DNA of 64,000 bases, taken from Dermatemys mawii (taxonomy: Eukaryota > Chordata > Testudines > Dermatemydidae). Under the pieces are notes generated by a model that saw only the letters and a program-made list of their open reading frames with translations, was not told where the DNA came from and made no database searches. The position numbers and the translations under genes are program-made. Position 1 is the stretch's first letter; each line of letters starts with the position of its first letter. Positions 11,660 to 22,500 of the stretch are shown here, in pieces. The DNA lies in NCBI GenBank assembly GCA_007922305.1, contig ML677341.1:67824663-67888662 (forward strand), given 5' to 3'.

Positions 11660-12006
11660 GTAGGTATAAGCAAGAAAGAGTTTTAACAAAAATGTTAATG
11701 ATTTCAAAATAAGAGGCTGTTATTAAGCTTCAACAAATGTATATCAGACTGTTGCACTACCGAGAGGTAGATTTACTAATACCTGGAGCTCTTTAATCGT
11801 TCACATATTCAGAATAGGAAGTAACATACATGCTTATAGAGCTCCTTGCCACAAGATGCCATTGAGGTTAAAAATGGATTCACGATTATATGAGGGCTGA
11901 GAATATCCAGAGTTATAAAATTAATGATTTTAAAAAAGTTTTTGAAGGGATATAACCCCTCATGCCTCATAACATGAGGTTAGGTAGATCGTTTTCCTGT
12001 GGGCAG

Positions 12007-12615
12007 TGTGACGGAGTCAGACCAGAAGGGTATAGGAGAGTGCTGGAAGGTAGGTATATTAATGTCAGGATGTGCAGGTCCCTGTTCCCTGGATAGCCAA
12101 ACAAAGCTACTCTAGGCCAATCAAGACACCTGGGGCCAATTAAGAACCTTCTGGAAAGGAGCAGACACAGCTAGCCTGATTGGGACACCTGACGCCAATC
12201 AGGGACCGGCTGAAACCAGATAAAAACCTCCCAGTTAGTCAGGTGGGCTGTGGGTGTCAGGAGCTGTGGGAGGAAGTTATGCTGTTGGTGAGACTGAGTG
12301 GTGGACAACATATCATCCAGAAGGAAGGAGGCCCTGAGGTAAGGGTGAAGTGGAGTTTGAAGAAGCGGGGACTGCTGTGGGGAAGTAGCCCAGGGAATTG
12401 TATTGTGTTTTGTGGATAAAAGGTCATCCATCTTATCTGATACTATTAGGGTCCCTGGGCTGGAGTCCAGAGTAGAGAGAGGGCCCGGGCTCCCCGCTTT
12501 TCTGCCTCCCTTGATTAGTTACTGAGAAAGGGAGGTCACTCTGATGAGTTTCTGAGGCCCCTAAATCTGCCAGGAAGCGCAGGACCCACCAATACAGACT
12601 CGGAACTTTGTCACA
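12007..12615. mobile_element. Candidate solo LTR
   Basis: Starts TGTGAC and ends GTCACA, a perfect 6-bp inverted terminal pair of TG...CA type, 609 bp apart. The interior (GACACCTGGGGCCAATTA, then TACAGACTCGGAACTTTG at the right) matches words I remember from turtle gypsy LTRs. The flanks GCAG and GTAG could be a 4-bp duplication with one change. No internal coding adjoins either end. Confidence 0.55.
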
Positions 12616-13499
12616 GTAGGTTATTCCGTGACCCAGGTTTCTCCTCCAAAACAGCTGGTATAAACTATTGTCAAAAGGAGGATATGGACCAAAGCTGAGG
12701 ACTGGTCGCTGATTGAATGTGGCAATTTTTGTGTTTCTACAAGATATGAAAACAAGGCAGCCGACACAATTAGAACTTTGTATTGCAATTTGTGCAGTAT
12801 TTCTGTGTAAAAATACTAAACATAAACTGCTTGATGACAAAGCAACATCACACTACTATCAATATATTCTTTTCTGGGTATTAAATAAGATAGACTTATA
12901 AATAGATATATATGGTCATTAGTTTCGTCTGTAAATGATGAAAATTTGTAGGAAAGCCAAATGACCTCAGGGAGGATGTAAACATCCCTTTGTGTTATTG
13001 CTACAAGAGACCAAGGGCTTGTGATAGGTCCTTTGGTATGAGTAAGGCAGGGCAAGGTGAGAGGGAGGGAGGCATGACAAAAATAATGCATTCTGTCGCA
13101 GCAGTGCTCTGTTGGGAGTCTCTGCTGCACCAGACACTGATTTGGATATTTGAATTTCTCGCTGAGCTTTATCACAAGTGGAGCTAGGATAACTGGGAAA
13201 ACCATGGGTTTCCTGCCTGCACTTGTGGTGATCACGTACAGCTGATGTCAGTTAGGGGTTGAGCCTTGAAAAGGTCTTTAGATTTTTTTTTTGCTGGGAA
13301 GAGATGGAAAGAGGTGACTTGCTTAGAATCAGGACAGGGAGCTCTGGAAATATGAGAGCTATTGGTTTTTTTGGTACTTAAAGACTGTTCAGCCTCAAGA
13401 AGGGAATGTGGTCAGAAATTTCATTAGTCTCTTTTATCTTGCTCTTATAAGATAATATTTAAAATAAATCTGAAGTTCCAGAAATGGTTTCCCCTTTAC

Positions 13500-14193
13500 T
13501 TAACTTGCGACATGTGTTGAGTTTTCATCCATCCCATCTGGCCCCCTGGTTGGGGAGACTGCCCCAGTCCCTCCCCCTCCTTCCCTCCTCTTCCGGAGCC
13601 ACGCTGCTGCGCGTGTGGCACTCTAAGAGGCGTGGCTGCGTGCTCCTGTGGGGCAGCATGTTTGGCTCCGCGTGGAGCCAGACACGCTTCCCGCTCTCCT
13701 GGAGCCACGCCTCCATGGCTCATGGTAAGGGGGCCAGGCCAGGGGTTAGATAAGGGGCGAGGGCAGTCAGGGGACAGGGAGTAGCGTGTGTTGGATAGGG
13801 GGTTAGGTCCCAGGATGATGGTTAGAGGTGGGGAGACTCTGGAAGGGGCAGTCAGGGAGCAGGGGGGGTTGGATGGGGCGTGGGAGTCCCGGGGATCTGT
13901 CAGGAGGTGTGGGGGTGGATAGGGTTTGAGGCAGTTAGGGACAGGGAGCAAAGGGGGTTGGGGGAGCTCCTGGGAGGGCAGTTAGGATGGGGGGTCTTTG
14001 GTGGGGGCAGTTAAGGGACAAGGAACAGGGGGGTTGGGAGTTCTGAGGGGGCAGTCAGGGGGCAGGAAGTGGGAGAGGGTTGGATAGCGGGCGGGGCCAG
14101 ACTGTTTGGGGAAGCACAGTCTTCCCTACCTGGCCCTCCATACAATTTTGAACCCCGATGTGGCCCTCGGGCCAAAAAGTTTGCCCACCCCTG
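13500..14193. mobile_element. hAT-like GC-rich element with G-rich minisatellite
   Basis: The right end AAAGTTTGCCCACCCCTG is a typical hAT terminal sequence, preceded by GATGTGGCCCTCGGGCC. From about 13740 to 14090 it holds imperfect repeats of GGGGCAGTCAGGGGACAGGG / GGGGTTGGA. The left terminus was not found, so the start is approximate and the copy may be truncated. ORFs here are compositional. Confidence 0.55.
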
Positions 14194-14399
14194 ATCTAAT
14201 GGAAGCCATCTGCGCAGCTTATTAACACCTTCTCTGTTTTCTAATTCACTATGCCTGTAACTGTCATAGTATAACTCTGCTATATGTTTTACTTTCTCAT
14301 GTTTAGTATTTTATTGTGTTTTGCTAATGTGAAAACATAAATAGAAATACTTTCTTTTTAAAATATTTATTATTTTACTTCTGTTCCCATACACTTTAG

Positions 14400-14571
14400 T
14401 TCCATGCTTTGCAAGGAAGGAATATTTGCATTTACCAGATGGTACGCAGCAGTGATAGTAATCTCCAGAATCAAGAATCTCTGCAGATGTGTTTCAATAT
14501 CTTGTCCTTCTTACGACTCATTATGCAGGTGGCTCTACCTCAGGAGCATTTGTGTTGGCTTATCTATAATG
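14400..14571 (+). CDS. CFAP54: CFAP54 exon 3 of window
   Basis: Acceptor CACTTTAG| and donor AATG|GTAAGT. 172 bp, phase 0, ending one base into a Gly codon. Encodes FHALQGRNICIYQMVRSSD, then SLQMCFNILSFLRLIMQ and HLCWLIYN. Open in one frame throughout; the overlapping ORF in another frame is a shadow. Confidence 0.92.
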
Positions 14572-16353
14572 GTAAGTTACATATTTCATTTATATTTTTC
14601 TATCAAAGTATGCCTTGGGAAGGAAATTTCATACTTGTTCAGTAAGGACAACAAAAAGACTGTGAATGATATTCTAGTTCCCTTTTAATCATAAGTATTT
14701 TTGCAACAATTAAATTATATTTTAAAATTCACAATGACTTTCATTTTTAATTTTTCTACATGGTATTACATTTTTTATTGGACATCTGTAAAAGAAATAA
14801 CTTATTCATAGACCACAGTCGAGCAATGTTTTGAGTGTACTCATATAATGAATTCTGACAGATCATAATGAAAGCATTTTTTAAATTAAATGCTGATATA
14901 CGAGCAAACTGTAGAATTTTTTTAGCTATAAAATGTATTTACAAATAGGGATTTTTTTGTACAAAGAGAATTACATTTCTGAAGTGTAGGAAATAGGAAA
15001 TAAACTTATATGGCTGTTTGAAACACAAAAGTTTGTGTGTGCTTTTTATTAATATTGGATTTAATGATAAAAATTCTTTTTAAAAATGGAAACCATTTTA
15101 GATTAAGAATTTGATTCCATCTGTATCTGATTAATATTGTCCCCCATGTAAATGTGTTGTTCATACTTGTCTTAATTTAGATCAGATGAACAGACTTGGG
15201 CATATAAAAAGAGATATATCAAAAATTCTTAAAAGGTCATTCTGTATTTTTCTCCCTCCCAAAAGCATGGATTATTATTTGATGTTACTAGTGTAAATTG
15301 TTGTAGTATAAAATTGCGTTTGAGAAAAAAGGAGTTTTTGAATTGACGGTGAAGAAGTGCAGGTATCTTCTTTCGTGTTCAGAGCTATAATGAGGCTGGA
15401 GATTCCAACCACTCTTATCTGCTGGGACCACTCCTGGTCCTACCTCTCCCTTTCAGCTCTCCCTTGACTGCCAAAGAAACACAATACAATAATTGAATTA
15501 AAATATATTAATTTTCCATTCTGGGATCCCACTGTCAGTTCTCTGGACCAGATCCTTATCTTGAGCACAGTTTTGGTCAGCGTTAGCTCCTTCCAACTGG
15601 CTGAAACGAGGTTAGGGTAGGACCTAAACTCTGGCATTTCTCCTCCCAGGACTCTGCCCCTTCTTCGGGGTAGAACAACTTTCTGTATCTCCCTCAGCAA
15701 CAGGAGGTTTGTGGCTCACTACACATCTGAGGCATCTACCAATACCCTATTAATGGATGCTGTGTGGTGGCTTGTTGATAAAATGCCCTTCTAGTTGTGT
15801 TGATTAGCATTTGGCTGCCTTTGCACTATAGGTCTCCTTTTCTACACAGAATATACACCGTGGAGTGTTTTATTGCTTGTCTAGCTTTTTGTACTCAGAA
15901 CTTTGTTACACATGTTACACTTCCATGGTAGGGTTTTCAAAAGTACCTTAAAGATTAAAAAGCACAAGTCCCATGAATTTTCCAATGAAAATTCTAACCC
16001 CAATAGTCACATCCCTTGATTTGACCTGTGATATTAAATATTTCTAGTGGACATTTAAGACTTCAGTAATATATACATTTTATGAGGCTGTTTTTCTACT
16101 TATTTTACAATGGACATTAACATTACACAAGAATTTGAATGGCTTCAACTTCTCTAATTTAACAATTATTATGTTAAAAGTTCTTATTTTTAAAACTATA
16201 TTTTCAGTTGTTTTTCATCTTGAAATAAGAGACTTATTAACAATCCAGATACTAACAACACAATTTCAGTTAACTAGCATAACAGTTTTGAAGTAGAAAT
16301 GTTGGACTCATATCCATTTTTGTATAGATTTTAATTTATTTTTATTCTTCTAG
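14572..16353. other. Intron 3, no element recognised
   Basis: A/T-rich intronic sequence. Around 15380-15720 a more GC-balanced block (GGGATCCCACTGTCAGTTC) resembles an old LTR fragment, but no termini or coding are visible. Confidence 0.4.
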
Positions 16354-16412
16354 GTACAATTTATATATACACCATATGCAGACATTTGATGAGCATAGGT
16401 CAGTCTGCTAAG
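16354..16412 (+). CDS. CFAP54: CFAP54 exon 4 of window
   Basis: Short 59-bp exon, acceptor TTCTAG| and donor AAG|GTATGG. It completes the split Gly codon and encodes GTIYIYTICRHLMSIGQSAK, ending on a codon boundary. Too short for ORF calling; supported by phase and by continuity into VLEYLLWASICMESS. Confidence 0.9.
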
Positions 16413-17067
16413 GTATGGCAAGATAAATTGGAAGGTTTTTTACATTTAGTATTTCTAGTTATTGTACAGCTATTAAGAATGCTTTTAGCTTAACTGCAAA
16501 CAGAATTTTACTGAAAAGAAGGAAATGCATTTGTATTTGGTCACATTGGGTAAATCTTATCTGACCAACTCCACTTTCCTGGCAAGAGTAATGCTGACCA
16601 TCCTGGACAGTGGGGTGAAAGTTTATTATCCAGAGAGGTTTGTGTAGAAAAGCAGGAGAACATGAGTCCCCTAAGCCTTCATGGACCTCTGTGCCATTCA
16701 ACTGTGAGCATATGTCCCCACAATATCAGGCTGCTGGTCTTTGGGATTAGTCAGGCCACTGTGGAGTGTTGGAGTGAGAGTCATCCAAGCCCCTTGAAGT
16801 TGTATTCAGTTCATTTTTAATTTAATAAACTATTTATTTCAAAAGTGAAGCACACTTTAATTGTACAACATTTTAAAGATTTAGCATTTCAATCCTTGGT
16901 TCCTAATATCTGGACACAAAGTAGTGATTCCAAAGTAGTCAATTATCAGAAAAGGGTGGCACAAGATTCTTAAACTGGCTTTGTGTGGAAGGCAGAGGGT
17001 TGAGCTTAGGGTTCTCACATCTTTAATTAGATATCCTGGATGGAGCCTCATTCCCACTGCATGTTTT

Positions 17068-17150
17068 GGGCCAGATCATCAAATGGTATAGATCATTGTT
17101 ACTCCATTGAAGTCAGTTACATTGATTTACACAAGCTGAGAATGTGACCT
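17068..17150. repeat. Short palindromic repeat
   Basis: GGGCCAGATCATCAAATGGT on the left is roughly complementary to the right arm ATTTACACAAGCTGAGAATG, centred on TCCATTGAAGTCAG. This matches an amniote palindromic MITE type; related pieces occur at 54479 and 61505. Confidence 0.5.
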
Positions 17151-18205
17151 TTTGACTTCATTTTGAGAAAAAATCTTTTAAAAATATCCATCATATAATA
17201 ATGCTTACTTGTAAATTTGAATAAAACAGAATGCTTTAGACAGATGTTTGTATCCACATGTGACATATACTACAGTGTAACTCTGTCATCACTGTAAATG
17301 CTTAACTAAAGCAAATAGTACCAATGATTCTTAATGGCAAGCTGTTGTTAACCGAGGTTAGCATAATTTATTATATGTAGTTATAGTTCCACTATTTTAA
17401 ATAGGATATAAATCAGCAAGCTGAGCCATATTGGGCTATTTGTTTATATGAATGGAATTGTTCTTTTGCTGGTTTTTGGTAGAGCTGTAGTGACACCTTG
17501 TGGCTGTGGTTTTTTTAATCATGAAAGTTTCTTTCATATGAGTATCTCAGTTGGCATGCTCTGGACTTTATTTTTTTACTTATCTAGATTTAAATTGGAT
17601 TTACATTTTCCACCCGCCTGGAGTAAACAGGCACTGGATAATCCTGGATCCATTTTTTTTTGTTGATAGATGGTTATTTCAGTCTTTCATAAAGAACAAG
17701 TGTATCCTGCTCAGTGACTGGAGACTGGAGAAGGAAATTTTCCATCTAGCATTGTAACTGGAAGAGACTTTGTATCTTTATTCTATATGCCAGTGTAGCT
17801 CATATTGTACATGTAATGTACTTCATAATTTATGGAGGAAACCCTGCCAGCTACATTCAGGACATGTATTTTCTGTTCAGTAATTTACAGAAGGCCTGAG
17901 TTTGTAAATTGACTTCATTTGGATATGAGGGTGCTCAGTATCTCATAGAGCATCATGCCCAAAGATAGTAAAAGGGGCAAATGCTGTTCACTAGGGTGAA
18001 ATGTTGTGATTCTGTAGAAATCAAGCTAAACCTGGCTTTTAGTAGGGCTAATTATATCGAGAGGTCTTTGCTGTGAAGAGCAGGTTTGGAGGAGAGGATG
18101 AATTTCCCCAAACTGAAGATCTGAACCTCTTGCACCCACTGAGGACAGTGAGAGTAGACTGTGCTCAGCACTTCATAAGAAGTGCTCAATGCTTTGCGGA
18201 ATCAG

Positions 18206-18286
18206 AGCCTAAAGGGCTTGATCTTGCATCTTTCAAGTGAATAGGAGTTTTTCAATTGACTTGAATGAGAGCAAGATCAAGCCCTA
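18206..18286. repeat. Short palindromic repeat
   Basis: Arms AGGGCTTGATCTTGC (left) and GCAAGATCAAGCCCT (right) are perfect 15-bp inverted copies separated by about 50 bp. Probably a tiny DNA-transposon derivative. Confidence 0.65.
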
Positions 18287-18717
18287 AATGAGGAAACAGT
18301 TCTGTAGTGAACTGGGATTGTTTTGGTATCTCAGGCCATAAAATGTCAGGTGAAGATGAAGAGAGACAAGGTGGGTTATGTAATAGCTTTTGTTGGATTA
18401 ACTTCAGTTGATGAAAGAGACAAGCTTTTGAACTATATAGAGTTCTTCAGGTCTAGAGATGAAAATGAACACAGTTTTAGGTGGAAAAATTCACAAATGA
18501 CTGAAAGTAAAATAATGAAATAACTCTCTTTCTGTGATTTCTTGTTCTAATTTGCTCTGTTATTTAATTCCATGTTTTTATGTGTATCTTTGAGCAATAG
18601 GAAATACATGTTAATGTTTAATAATTTTCTCAGCCAACTATTTCAAGTTTATACTGTTAATACATTTTGAGCAGTTCTTTATAATGTTTTGTTTATAATT
18701 GGTTTTTCCCATCACAG

Positions 18718-18861
18718 GTGCTGGAATACTTATTGTGGGCCAGCATATGTATGGAATCATCAGTCCCACTTTTAGCTGTACACTATTTGCCATGGAGAAC
18801 CACCCTTTACACTGCAGTTTGTTATTGTTATTATGACTGCCAAGCCAGCATCCATGGAGAG
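18718..18861 (+). CDS. CFAP54: CFAP54 exon 5 of window
   Basis: Acceptor ATCACAG| and donor GAG|GTAGCC, 144 bp, phase 0 to 0. Encodes 48 residues including LEYLLWASICMESSVPLLA and YTAVCYCYYDCQASIHGE. Cys- and Tyr-rich helical pattern as in CFAP54. Confidence 0.92.
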
Positions 18862-19315
18862 GTAGCCTTATGTATCACTCTTATAATTTTATTTGTAACA
18901 ATAAATGACAAACTGCATATTTATTTAAATATTACATTTTATTATATTTGCTTGTATCTGCATTCAGAAATGTAGTTAGGCTAGTACAGTATGTTTCTCT
19001 GTATAAATTGAACTAATCAATTCAAATTAAAGCACAGTAGTAGATTTTTAATATGTACATAAACATTCTAAGAGTTCAGAGCTCGACTGTGGGCAGCCCC
19101 TCAGTGGCTGCACAAAAGGAGAAAGAGCAAGGAGTTTCTTTCCCCTTGCTTCTGTTGTACAGGAGCTGGCTATGATTTCAGCCTTTATTGTTCTCTGAAC
19201 ACAAGGATGAGGAGGTGGTGTGGCTAATATACTCTCCCTCTAATTGCAAGCAGAGCACAGAACCATAATATTAAGATAGATAAATCTTTAATAGATAAAT
19301 TTTTATGCTATATAG
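18862..19315. other. Intron 5, nothing recognised
   Basis: Short A/T-rich intron ending in TATATAG acceptor. No repeat identified. Confidence 0.5.
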
Positions 19316-19429
19316 GTATTCGCTCGCCGTGGTCTGAGTAAAATTGATGAACTAAAGCAACTGGAAAGCATCAGTTCTTCACCACAAAATTCAGAAACAA
19401 AAAGAGTTTTTAGAGAGGCCACTATAAAG
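19316..19429 (+). CDS. CFAP54: CFAP54 exon 6 of window
   Basis: Acceptor CTATATAG| and donor AAG|GTATAA, 114 bp, phase 0 to 0. Encodes VFARRGLSKIDELKQLE followed by a Ser-rich linker and KRVFREATIK. Shares the 98-bp intron 6 with the next exon. Confidence 0.92.
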
Positions 19430-19528
19430 GTATAAACATGTCACAATTTATAAAAATTACAATATATACAGCTGAACAAGTGGAATACATAGCAGTTTTT
19501 ACTCACATGCTTCTCTTTGTTGAGTCAG

Positions 19529-19630
19529 ATGGCAGTAATGGTTTTCAAGAGAGCAGTATATGAATCCAGAAGAAAGCCCAAAGGATTTTTTCGACCAAAA
19601 TTAAGGGTTAATTTAAAGGAAGCACAACAT
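19529..19630 (+). CDS. CFAP54: CFAP54 exon 7 of window
   Basis: Acceptor GAGTCAG| and donor CAT|GTAAGT, 102 bp, phase 0 to 0. Encodes MAVMVFKRAVYESRRKPKG and RPKLRVNLKEAQH, a basic segment. The initial Met is internal to the protein, not a start site. Confidence 0.9.
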
Positions 19631-20515
19631 GTAAGTTTAGAATTTTGTGTAAATCTTTTTCTTTTTGATCTGTTTATTACTTGGTTTTAGTAATGATTTA
19701 ACATAGCTTTGCCTAGCACACATCTTTTGCCTAGCGCACATATCTGCAAACAGAATGCTTTGTTTTCCTTTTCCAGACTTATAAATAACATATTAACTTT
19801 ACCATTAAGACTCGGACCAGCTTAAGGGACTAATTATTTTAATAGGCAATATGGTCTATATTAGATCATTCAGGGTTCGTTTTCTATAGTGGCTGTGTGA
19901 GTTATTTGTGCAGGATAAATATTCTTGGCTGTACACAGCAAAATAGCCACAACTTTACAGTATTTAAAGATAATATAATTTTAAAAAATCTTGTTTAAAT
20001 TCATCCCTGGATTATGGCCCTTTAAATTTTCCCTACTGTGTTTAATAACATTAAAGATTCAGGGCCAGCTTCAACAAATCTTTGGTGGATTTTTTGCATC
20101 ACAGTACTCCTCTCAAACCTTGAAAGATATATTTTTCAGAGATTCCTCACTCCCCCTTAGGATTCTGTGACCTATATAAATGAGTGCAAAGTATAAAATA
20201 GCCTTTGATGGAAATAATTATTTTCCCCAACTCATGTTCTGTTGCCAGCAATCTTAGCTGCCACAGCCAAGTGTTCCACTGGGCGAAGCCTTATAAATTA
20301 GTATAGAGAAACACATTATTTTATAATATTAAATAGTTTTTCATACTTGCTTTCTTTGGACAATATCCAGACCTACTTTATTAGCTTTAATAGCTGCATT
20401 TGTTTTTATACTATTATGTGTATTCATAATGGTTCCCCCGTATACCTAAGAGAGTATCACTGTTCCTTCTGAGTCAGGTTTAAAGTCATTAGGTTCAAGA
20501 CTTCCTAGAGACAAG
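19631..20515. other. Intron 7, left part, nothing recognised
   Basis: A/T-rich intronic sequence; no element identified before the CR1 fragment at 20516. Confidence 0.4.
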
Positions 20516-20606
20516 ATTCATATATTCATAGATTCTAAGGCCAGAAGGGATCCTGTGATCATCAAGTCTGACTCCCCTGCGTAACACTGGCTATAGAACT
20601 TCTACT
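20516..20606 (-). mobile_element. CR1 3' end, short antisense fragment
   Basis: CATAGATTCTAAGGCCAGAA, then GTGATCATCAAGTCTGACTC and GGCTATAGAACTTCTAC parallel the antisense CR1 ends at 2337 and 42665. About 90 bp remain. Confidence 0.7.
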
Positions 20607-20620
20607 AACGCTGGTGCATG

Positions 20621-20744
20621 TAAGGTGACCAGATGTCCTGATTTTATTGTGACAGTCCTGATTTTTCAGTCTTTTTCTTTTATAGGCTCCTATTACCCCA
20701 CACCCAGTGTCCTGATTTTTCACATTTGCTGCTTGGTCACTCTA
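20621..20744. mobile_element. MITE with GGTGACCA ends
   Basis: Inverted ends TAAGGTGACCAGATG and CTTGGTCACTCTA, 124 bp. The body carries three CCTGATTTTT-type words and CTCCTATTACCCC. Very common in reptile genomes as I recall. The TA at each end may be the target dinucleotide, suggesting a Tc1/mariner derivative (inference). Confidence 0.7.
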
Positions 20745-21640
20745 GGTGCAGGGAAGTGTGATTTACAGTTCCCGAAGCCAGAGAAACCCTTTACATTTCT
20801 GGGGTGATTCACCCTAAGAAAGGCAGATGGTAATTCTGCTTTTTCTCTTATGGTTTCATCTGGAGTTGGGGCAACTTTAATTCTTGCTAGGGCTACATAG
20901 ACACTCTGCCAAATCAAGGAAGCTCTAACCAGCACGCTCTACAGCTACTCTCTCTTGCTAGTCAGTTTTTTCTACTTGTTAGGCTGCATTGGCACCACAC
21001 AGCCCTCACCCATGTAGGAAGAAGGTTGCAGTCACTTTGCATCATTGTAGCCTCCTCTGCTGGAAGGCTTTATGCTGTGAACCCATGTCAGAGTTTTTGG
21101 TGTTGTAAACCTGTGGTTAATCTGGTCCTATGATTTCCATTCTTACCCATTACAAATATAGCAGCACCAAGAGGTAGGGAAGTGCTACACTATTATCCTC
21201 TGGCTGTGATGAGAGACGAGGTCTTTTCTGTCTGGGTTGAGAAGCCATCAAGGCAGAAGTTAGAAATCCCCTTGCCTAACTCCCATTTCTTTCTCATAAT
21301 TTATTTTGTCGATATCAGATATGCAGAACTGTGTGAATGGTTGAAGAGCTTTATTTACTTGCAAAATCATCTAACTTATTTATTCATAAAGTACTTTTGG
21401 GATAGACTGAGAATGAAAGCACTATATTTGGTAAACCCCAATCATATTCAAAATCAGTAGAGTGTCATTTTTGCTGGAAAGCAATATGCTATTAAATATT
21501 AATATAATTTGTACATACTATATTATTGTTTCTTTACTAATAGAAAAAAGTTTGCATATTAATCATTATTGGGAAAAACAGGTGTATCCATCAGAGATAA
21601 CATTAAGAATTCATGGGATTTCTCAACTGGTATTGCTTAT
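20745..21640. other. Intron 7, middle, nothing recognised
   Basis: Unclassified intronic sequence with an A/T-rich right half. No element boundary seen. Confidence 0.35.
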
Positions 21641-22290
21641 AGTTAAGGCAACGATTATGTTGTGGAGGTCAAAGGAAGTCACGGTTTGTGTGACTTCCTT
21701 TGACATCTGTGACATTTTCTGCCTGGGGTTGGAGCTCCCTGCCAGCCCCCTCCTCCCTCTTGCAGCTCCCAGCCCCCTCTCTGGTGGGGGGACCGTGCAG
21801 CTGGCCAGCCCAGTGGGGTGGCAGGGAAACCTCCACAGCTGCGCAGCTGTGACAGGCAGCAGGGAGCCCCCAGAAGCTGCCCAGCTGTGGCAGATGGTGC
21901 AGGGGACCTCCCCACAGTTGCGCAGATGCAGTGAGGGCAGGGAACACCCTCCAACTGCAGTTGCCCAGACACAGTGGGTGGCAGGGGTCTTCCCGAAGCT
22001 GCCCAGCCACAGCAAGGGGGGAGAGGGACCCTGCAGCTGTCCAGCTGCGGCGGTGGCCTCCTATTTCTCCCAGCCACCTTGCGGGGAAGGAGACCCCGCA
22101 GCAGTCAGCCCCTGTGCATAGGGGGACCCCAGAGCTCCCACTCACCACAGCAGTGGCGGACCCGGGAGCACCAGCAAGAGTGGGTGCTGAACCTACCTCC
22201 CCATTTTGTCAGGGATATTTTTAGTGGAAGTCAGAGACAGGTCACAGGCTTCTGTGAATTTTTGTTTATTGCCAGTAACCTGTGCATGAC
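21641..22290. mobile_element. GC-rich repeat with hairpin end and minisatellite core
   Basis: Left part TTAAGGCAACGATTATGTTG is followed by a perfect 15-bp hairpin (21668-21704). The core 21720-22160 is an imperfect minisatellite of GCAGCTG-CCCAGC-type units. The right part has CAGAGACAGGTCACAGGCTT and GTGACC-like words. I remember a turtle DNA-transposon-like repeat of this design. All six frames are open here for compositional reasons; the long ORFs are not genes. Confidence 0.55.
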
Positions 22291-22297
22291 TTTTTTT

Positions 22298-22500
22298 CTA
22301 ATGTCTACACTACTTGCCAGATTGCTGGGCAGCGATCGATCCAGCAGGGTTTGATTTATCGTATCTAGTCTAGATGCGATAAATTGATCCCTGAGTCCTC
22401 TCCCATTGACTCTTGTACTTTGCCACAAGAGGCGCAGGCAGAGTCAATGGGGGAGCGGGAGCAGTCGACTCACCGCAGTAAAGACACCACGGTGAGTAGG
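22298..22500. mobile_element. MITE fragment with TGTCTACAC end
   Basis: Starts near ATGTCTACACTACTTGCC and contains GATTTATCGTATCTAG with GATGCGATAAATTGATCC, words shared with the repeat at 62482-62739. The right end is uncertain. Confidence 0.5.

Larger units (their letters stand above)
16413..18717. other. Intron 4, two small palindromic repeats only
   Basis: Mostly unclassified A/T-rich sequence. It contains the short palindromic repeats listed at 17068 and 18206. Confidence 0.4.

Noticed and set aside
12816..13235. 139-codon minus-strand frame in intron 2
   Set aside because: No recognisable motif, no splice partners, A/T-rich; chance frame.
21462..22148. Long open frames on both strands (up to 219 codons)
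   Set aside because: They lie in a GC-rich repeat with tandem units; all frames are open by composition, residues are low-complexity and there is no splice or homology support.
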